Shown: positions 58,047 to 64,000 of the stretch, one piece after another | Layout: every line of letters begins with the position of its first letter | Position numbering within the stretch: the first letter of the stretch is position 1 | Origin: Umbelopsis ramanniana AG | Taxonomy: Eukaryota > Mucoromycota > Umbelopsidomycetes > Umbelopsidales > Umbelopsidaceae | Direction of reading: 5' to 3' | DNA: 64,000 bases | Assembly (NCBI RefSeq): GCF_025399195.1 | Contig: NW_026252094.1 | Span: forward strand, 434,001-498,000 | Notes under the pieces: model-generated | Told to the model about the DNA's origin: nothing | Seen by the model: the letters and a program-made list of their open reading frames with translations, nothing else | The model's database searches: none | Position numbers and translations under genes: made by a program

Positions 58047-60152
58047 TCAGCGTCGCTGATTGCCATGTCTTATTTCTACTGCTGGCGGAAGCATGGAACT
58101 TTGAAATACATCATCACTCTCTTCCTTTGAGAACTTAACTATACGATTCTGACGGCCCGTAGGAATAGGTCCTCCCATTGGCGATATTTGCCTGTTCCTG
58201 CCATTAAATATTCCCTGACTCGCACCAGATATCATGCGCAAATTCGGGGTTGAGAAGCCTCGCGATGGCGCCAAGTTTCGAAAGTTCAAAAAGGACTTGG
58301 CTCGTTCTTTGATACGTGGAGTAGATAAACTCTCCAACCAGCTGTCACCATTTGGTGAAGGTGAAAAGGGACCTGTAACTCCAGCCGACTTTCGACTTGG
58401 TTCAATAGGCTTGGGTATCTTCATGATGGATCGACGCAAAGCATTCATACTCGTGGACGATGTAACTACCATTAAATTGCTTTTAGATCTATGGATAGAT
58501 TTACCAAGGTCTGCATTTCTAGATGGAGGTTCGTAACCTATAGTAAAATGTTAGAATTTATACTCAATCATAGTCCTCGTCTTGATGACAGAAACGAACC
58601 TTCTGTCATAGGTGATGGCTTGTCCTTGTTCTTGACCGACTGCGTCCACTTGATTAGGCCAGTTTTAGCATTTATACACTCTCGAAAATAATCATCTAAA
58701 TAATCAAGTGTTAGAGTCTTGTCATAGTAACAGACCGGTCTAAAGCAACTTACCATATAGCGATATTCGATCACAAATATCGTCAATGTGTCGCATTTGT
58801 TCGTACGATCTGGACTGATGGTCTGAGCTGCCTCTTCTCTGCAAGATGCTATCTTCCTCTTCGGCAGTGACTGTAATTTCTGGTGCTCCATCGTCTCCTT
58901 GGGTCTGCACAGTAGCTGATGATTTCTTGTTGGACTTGACATACGGACGAATAACGGTTGTATTTTTGATCGGTTGATGAGCATTTGTAGCCAATGGTAT
59001 CGATTCTAAGCTTTCTGGAACTTTTTTAATGGCTGACTTATCTCCATTATTCACAACTTGTCTTCTCCATACAGCACCCGTCAAAACCTCTCTTTTCTGC
59101 TTGCTAATGTTTTCGAGGTCCTCTTGGCTAAATTCAAAGCGTTCGCTCTTCTCTCGCTCGAAATATGTGGATTTGACAGTAACTGGGGAGACTGGATATT
59201 CTTTAGAGGAAAACTCTTGTAAGAGTGCACTGAAATCTGTAGATAATCGAAGTTCTAGTTTGTTATCAAATGGATCTTTTGATAGCTCTGTGGGTGTAGT
59301 GATCGTCTCCAAGTCTTCCGCAATGCCGGTATCAGTGGCTTTTGGCAGCTCGACGGGTATAATGACTGCCTCCAAGGTTTCCGATATGCCAAAATCGATT
59401 TCCTTTGATAACCCGTCAAGTGTATTAGCTAAATTCTGCTTTTCCGGTACCTTGGCAGCAATTTCTTTTGGCGTAGCTGCGATGTCGTCTATGGAAGCTA
59501 CAGAATCGACTACCTTTTCCGTTTCAGGTATGGACATGTTCGCTTCCGATACCTCAGGCACTGATGAAATTTCATCTATGCTACATGGAACTTTTTCAAA
59601 CTCTACAGACGTTTGTTGAATTGGTTGTTGTGCTTCCGTACCGTTTTTGTCACATCCTTTTACCGAAGAAGTTGTTGCACTCAAGATATCGTCCAACAAC
59701 ATTACGTCTCCGTTGGCCTCGGCTAAAGCAGCTTCAAGCAGATCATTCAAATCGTCACAGCTTTCGAAAGTAAGATCTTCACTTGTTTGAGATTCAGTAT
59801 CTACTTCATTCGGTTGCTCCTTTAAGGTACAGTCTACCATTTCGCTATCCGGGTCGTTCAGCTGTCGACTTCTAGTCAGAGCGGTAGGTGCTTCAGACAG
59901 GTATGTTTCGTCTAAAAGCAAATTAGGCCGTCCGTCAGTTCCATTGCATAAACAAACCAGCAAGAGGATTTCTACACTCACTCATATCTTCCGAATTGTA
60001 TTGAGAGCTCTCACAGTCCAGCTGAAACCCGTCTATGACGGATTGAAGGTCTCGGATTTGCGAAAGAACTCCTGCTATGGTGCTGAGATATTAGTAGGCG
60101 GGAACCAAGACATGAAATAGCAGAGCACAATTTGCCACAAACCTCCGTCCAT
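58047..60152 (-). CDS. Unrecognised acidic, largely disordered protein
   Basis: Five exons (60152-60143, 60074-59982, 59911-58754, 58695-58600, 58537-58047) join in phase into 615 residues. The first exon is only 10 nt (ATG GAC GGA G). The N-terminus has a short helix (AGVLSQIRDLQSVIDGFQLD). The middle is a long Glu/Thr/Val-rich stretch (LEAVIIPVELPKATDTGIAE and similar) that repeats short Glu-Thr-Pro-Thr phrases. A conserved-looking stretch lies near residue 410-450 (YEQMRHIDDICDRISLYGDD, then DYFRECINAKTGLIKW). The C-terminus is Ser/Pro-rich and basic with SFLNFRNLAPSRGFSTPNLR. I cannot name it; the composition suits a scaffold regulated by kinases, which is inference. Two donors (GTTTGT, GTTCGT) are weak but phase and length support them. 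Confidence 0.65.
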
Positions 60153-61073
60153 TGTTTACAGGCTGTGTATAATGTAAAGGGGGGTAAAAGAGTGAAATAA
60201 AATAGTCTTAATTACTTCTCTATTATTATGTATGATTGTAATTGTAGACTGGCCCGGTGTGATCAGCAGCTTCTCGGATTTTTTATTTTTTTTTATTTGG
60301 GATTTTACTAGCAAAAGTCTCTACACTGAAGACAAACTCAAAAACGTTACTGCCGCCAATCCCCAAAGATGCCTCGCTTTGACCTCACCTTTCCTAAATC
60401 AAAACTGTTGGTACCCATTCATTTCACACTTAAGCAGTGCCTAGCGGTTTGCAGCAACACGACTGGGAAAAATTTTCTAACAGCTTTCGCGAATATTTTG
60501 CCCGAGCCGATAAACCAAACGCGCTCTGTCACCACTTTGCTAGTCATATTATAACTCTTCACACGATGTTAATGCAAGCAACCGTGTGAAGTGGGGAGGC
60601 GGAGCCAATCATTTGTCCCTCGTGGTACAAGACGCAATAGAGGTGGTAACTGAGGTCAACCCCAGGCATAGAAACGCGATGGTTGTGAAGGTGGAGCTTG
60701 GTTATAGCGAGCATTAATGTTAATTGAAAAGATCATCTTACGTATTGTAATAGAAGAAAAGGTTTAAAATCCAGTGGATCTTGTGTTGGGGAAGTCGTCT
60801 CAGTCGAGTTGTCAAAGTCAGCTGCGGGCAACCCCAGTTCGTGAACAAAAATTTTGGTTGGCACTTTCTAAACAACGTCACCCCTTTTACCTGCTATTTC
60901 TCATCCCAAGGTAGTGTACCAGGCCAGGCCAAAAGCTCGCAATCCACAGAGTTGTTCATTATGCTCTTGTAGATGCCTGTCTATTGTGCTAAACCACGTT
61001 AGTTTCTCGTCGAACAACAACTAATATGCTTACCATCACCATCTTCCCTTTGTTATGTTTTCAAAAAACCTAG
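60153..61073. other. Intergenic region, weak small ORF only
   Basis: This 921-bp gap separates the disordered-protein gene from the porin. It has a 61-codon ATG frame at 60369-60554 (MPRFDLTFPKSKLLVPIHFT...), without any family pattern or start context; I do not claim a gene. The end holds the porin promoter. No repeats or RNA genes were found. Confidence 0.4.
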
Positions 61074-62292
61074 ATGTCCGTTCCTGGTAAGTTTATGCTT
61101 TATGCAACAAGACTCCCTTGACACGTTTGCATAATAAGTAACCATACGTTTGTAATTAGTTGCTTTCAACGATATTGGCAAGGCCAGCAAGGACCTTCTC
61201 AGCAAGGACTTCCCCGTCGGCAACACTAAGCTCGAAGTCAAGACCACCGCCCCCAACGGTGTTGTAAGTTATAGCCTTCAATTAGCGGCACTGAGTCAAT
61301 TTGGTAGCTAAACCTCGTTTGGTGTTTGTAGACCTTCAAGGTTAACGGTCTCCGTGATAACAAGTCTGGTGTCATCATTGGTGACCTCGAGACTAAGTAT
61401 GCTGACAAGGCCAAGGGCATCACCTTCACTGAAGCCTGGACCACCTCCAACCACTTGAACGGAAAGATCGAGCTCGAGAACAACCTTGCCAGTAAGTTAT
61501 CATGGGTATGGGCAAGGACACCCTAGTATACATGACTAATGCGTAATATCCTTTTTTTGCAGAGGGCTTGAAGTTGGAAATCTTGACCTCCCTCCTTCCT
61601 TCCGTTAACCAGAAGACCGCCAAGGTTAACGCTACCTACAAGCAGCCCAACGTCCACACCGTTGCCTCTTTGGATGTCTTCAAGGTAAGCAAGCAGATCA
61701 AAGTCAATTGAGACGATGTGAGTCTCAATCAATACAGCGCATCTAACCATTTTCGGTTGACATAGACCCACTTCTCCGTCAACACCGTCGTCGGTCACGA
61801 AGGTTTCCTCGCTGGTGGTGAAGTTGCCTATGATGTTCTCAACGGCAAGGTATGTATATGATGTTGAGTCAAGAAAGATTTAAAATGTTGCATTGATCCT
61901 AAATATCCATCTGAACCGTTTAGATCTCCCGCTACAACGCTACCTTCGGTTACTCCGCTCCCGTCTACTCTGTTGCTGTCCACGCCACCAACAACCTTTC
62001 CCACTTCGCTGCTTCTTACTACCACCGTGTCAGCTCTGACATCGAGGCTTCCGGTAAGGCTGCCTGGGACTCCAAGGGTACCAACCCTGTTGCCCTTGAA
62101 GTCGGTGCCAAGATTCAATTGGATGCCACTGCCTTCGCTAAGGCCAAGATCTCCAACACCGGTGTTGTTGGCCTTGGTTACACTCAAACTCTCCGCCCTG
62201 GTGTTAAGGCTTCCGTTGGTGCTTCCGTTGATACTTCCAAGCTCAATGAGAACGCTCACAAGCTCGGCTTTGCTTTCACCATTGAAAACTAG
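61074..62292 (+). CDS. POR1: VDAC, mitochondrial outer membrane porin
   Basis: Six exons (61074-61086, 61160-61263, 61332-61491, 61563-61684, 61766-61849, 61924-62292) give 283 residues, the usual VDAC length. The N-terminal helix appears as [19 protein letters not shown], followed by alternating strands of a 19-strand barrel: [88 protein letters not shown] and a C-terminal [10 protein letters not shown]. The protein lets ATP, ADP and metabolites cross the outer membrane. The first exon holds only four codons plus one base. Codon use is strongly biased towards GCT/GGT/AAG/CTC-type preferred codons, as expected of a very highly expressed gene, unlike its neighbours. Confidence 0.96.
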
Positions 62293-63740
62293 ATTAGCCA
62301 TCAAAAATGCAATGAAATTATTTTGTTAGAAATCTTACAATAAATGTGTTAAATCAAATCCACCCGGTAGATGGAACTGTTGAAGGCACAAAGGTTTAAA
62401 GTTACGGCCGGTGGCGTTCAAGCATGAAATGGTAGTCATCAGTGTGACCCACATCGCCATCCTAAGCAATGGCATGAATGGTAACGATGTAGCCATGAAG
62501 TTGGTGGGCATTCGTTGAATATTTTTTTCCCTCTTGCCCCTGCCTAGCGGGGAAAGCTGGTTGTCGCGAAATTGAGCAAATGATAACGACATCCAATATA
62601 GCTGCTTCGTTCTTGTTGTCGTCACTTGCTACAATGTTTGGTCGTCGCCCATTCGCGATAACATTGGGCGGTGTTTGGTTAATAAATACCGTGTTGTACG
62701 ATTGTTTATGCGACGGACGAAGTATTCGGCTAAATCTGCGTTGTGGCGAGTTCATTTGCCTGGCGTGTGGACCCTCTAATAGGATAGTGCATGATGGAGT
62801 CACCACATCTACGGCATTGGTCGTCTGGTTGCTGCTCTCATTGAACTTGTTTTGGCGTTTGCTGTCTGTAGATCCACTGAAGGGCAAATCGATACGCTGA
62901 CGGGTACATAACCTGCCGGATCAACCAAGTGTTAGCGGGGGAACATTTTTCCTGGCGAGAGCGTACCTGATGCCTCTGACCTGGGCTGCGTGTTGACAGA
63001 GTCTCTTTATTGGACTGATGTCTAGTAGTCTTGAGGTAAGACCATACCCTGCTGAACTGGGGTCGCTAGTATTCGGGTAGCTTTGTCAAAAAGCTTTCTC
63101 TTCTGTCAAAAATAACAGATCATTACACGTGGAGGAGAGCTGTGGAGTATCTGCAGAGGTGTCGCTGATGTTGGTATTATGTCCATGTTTTCATTGTTCC
63201 ATGCAGCCAGTCAGAGAACCAAATAGTACGTCATTGTTGAGCTCTGTGTTCACCTGTGTTGCAAATTCAAGGGAGTTGATAGCGAGTTAAAAAAGTTGAG
63301 TGCAATTCTTCGCGAGTGCTTGTTGCATGCTACCACCATATTTGTTCTATCATTATGAATACAGTACGACTTTTCACGTAATTCTCCGAGAGTGCTTGTT
63401 TAGATGCCAACGTCATATTTATTCTGTCAACTAAAGTACAGTACGACTTTGAGGTTTTCTTGCGAGCGTTGTTGCTGTTTCCGGGAGATGGGCCATACGT
63501 CTCATCGGATCCGGTGAAATCCTTACCTGAGGTACTGCTATCTGCCTTGCGAAACATTGGCAAAATCAGGCAAGTAAACTAGGGTTGGGTTTAAGGATTT
63601 AGGAACAGGTTAAGGATCTTTCACTGTGAAAAGAGTTAAGAGCGAAACAATTGGCAGAATTGGAGTTTACCCCACATAAGCACCATGAAGATCTTGATGC
63701 AGTCTCATGAAAATGTGGGTTAACCTATTGCTGAAGCCAA
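62293..63740. other. Gene-poor region with a tandem repeat and one weak ORF
   Basis: Most of this 1.4 kb is the porin 3' region and unassigned sequence. A 106-codon ATG frame at 62580-62900 could encode a small protein with two hydrophobic segments (ITLGGVWLINTVL, ALVVWLLLSLNLFWRLL), but it has no family match I recognise and may be chance. A 15-codon frame from 63181 ends on GTACGT and could be a first exon of the gene running off the window. The diverged repeat at 63304-63450 is listed separately. Confidence 0.4.
63304..63450. repeat. Diverged tandem duplication, two copies of about 76 bp
   Basis: Copy one starts AATTCTTCGCGAGTGCTTGT at 63304 and ends ACAGTACGACTTTT near 63374. Copy two starts AATTCTCCGAGAGTGCTTGT at 63380 and ends ACAGTACGACTTT at 63450. 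Start-to-start distance is 76 and end-to-end about 77, with CATATTT-G/A-TTCT in the middle of both. The copies differ at about a quarter of positions, so the duplication is not recent or one copy is under weak constraint. Confidence 0.7.
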
Positions 63741-64000
63741 ATGTTTATTATAGATTATTTTATATATGTATCGTTGGTGTTGCGTGAGTTGACCGGCTAC
63801 AGCGATCCGTGTACGCTAATTCAATTTGGTCTTTGGGGATTGAGCATGGGTTCTGTTGCTGTGCAGACATTAGTTGGTGGAACGTCTGTTTGGCCCGATG
63901 TCGGTATTGATGGTAGAGTCTTGCAGATTCTCTGCCTTCTAGAAGACGTCAACGTTGGCGAAGGAGACACCGTCGATCGTATGGTAATAAGTTTGCCTCT
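63741..64000 (+). CDS. Open frame running off the window end, partial hypothetical
   Basis: An ATG at 63741 opens at least 86 codons with no stop before the window edge: MFIIDYFIYVSLVLRELTGY, then SDPCTLIQFGLWGLSMGSVA and VQTLVGGTSVWPDVGIDGRV with LQILCLLEDVNVGEGDTVDR. A second in-frame ATG at 63846 may be the true start, or the frame may be an exon with its acceptor at TTATTATAG just inside it. I recognise no family. The composition is protein-like, but a chance frame cannot be excluded. Confidence 0.35.
   Translation, partial: MFIIDYFIYVSLVLRELTGYSDPCTLIQFGLWGLSMGSVAVQTLVGGTSVWPDVGIDGRVLQILCLLEDVNVGEGDTVDRMVISLP

Noticed and set aside
60369-60554. Small 61-codon gene in the porin upstream gap
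   Set aside because: No family pattern, no splice or promoter support, and such frames arise by chance in a 900-bp gap.
62916-63058. Short rRNA-like words: GGATCAACCA (reverse of the small-subunit rRNA start) and CCTGCTGAACT (large-subunit-like)
   Set aside because: Each match is about ten to twelve bases, the two point in opposite directions, and the flanking sequence does not follow rRNA.
1-64000. CRISPR arrays, transposons, LTR elements or viral remnants
   Set aside because: I saw no regularly spaced repeats, no terminal repeats and no reverse transcriptase, integrase, transposase or capsid-like frames.

Overview
The window is an intron-dense piece of a fungal nuclear chromosome. It carries 26 protein genes with short introns (mostly 50-110 nt, GTAAGT/GTATGT-type donors, CTAAC-like branch sites), some cut by many of them. 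The gene set (fungal-type HSF, Tul1/DSC ubiquitin ligase, Gvp36-like BAR protein, Rga-type LIM-RhoGAP, Kre9/Knh-like cell-surface protein, Spp1 of COMPASS, Iml2) marks it as a fungus. Features retained in early-diverging lineages (a GRAMD4-like protein, a full-length ZGRF1-type helicase, a type III glutamine synthetase, a divergent F-box protein) suggest Mucoromycota or a close relative. That placement is inference; no species can be named from the sequence alone. Exon models were built by hand by joining open frames at GT/AG sites with matching phase; in most genes the summed exon length is an exact multiple of three.

Layout. 0-10 kb: a truncated arrestin-like gene (-) faces IML2 (+), followed by a 31-exon ZGRF1-type DNA helicase (+). 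10-15 kb: an unrecognised disordered protein (-), a small intronless membrane protein (+) and a type II membrane glycosyltransferase (+). 15-24.3 kb: heat shock factor (-), the mitochondrial CDP-DAG synthase TAM41 (-), an F-box protein (+) and a small Cys-rich membrane protein (+). 24.6-38 kb: Rga-type LIM/C1/RhoGAP protein (-), a PRELI-like protein (-), the SWI/SNF ATPase (+) and a GBD/FH3-only formin-like protein (-). 38-48.7 kb: secreted Thr/Lys-linker protein (+), Tul1 RING ligase (-), Gvp36-like BAR protein (+), type III glutamine synthetase (-) and Asterix/PAT10 (+). 49-62.3 kb: GPI-type cell-wall protein (+), GRAMD4-like protein (+), PAF1 (+), membrane-spanning spermidine-synthase-like protein (+), SPP1 (-), an unrecognised disordered protein (-) and VDAC porin (+). 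The last 1.7 kb is mostly non-coding, with a diverged 76-bp tandem repeat and an open frame running off the end.

The genes do not form one pathway. Several share divergent promoters of about 200-400 bp. Loose themes are Rho/actin polarity (RhoGAP, GBD/FH3 protein, BAR protein), mitochondrial membrane and lipid work (TAM41, PRELI-like, VDAC, Iml2), and chromatin/transcription (SNF2, PAF1, SPP1, HSF). I saw no rRNA, tRNA, CRISPR array, transposon or viral remnant that I could support.
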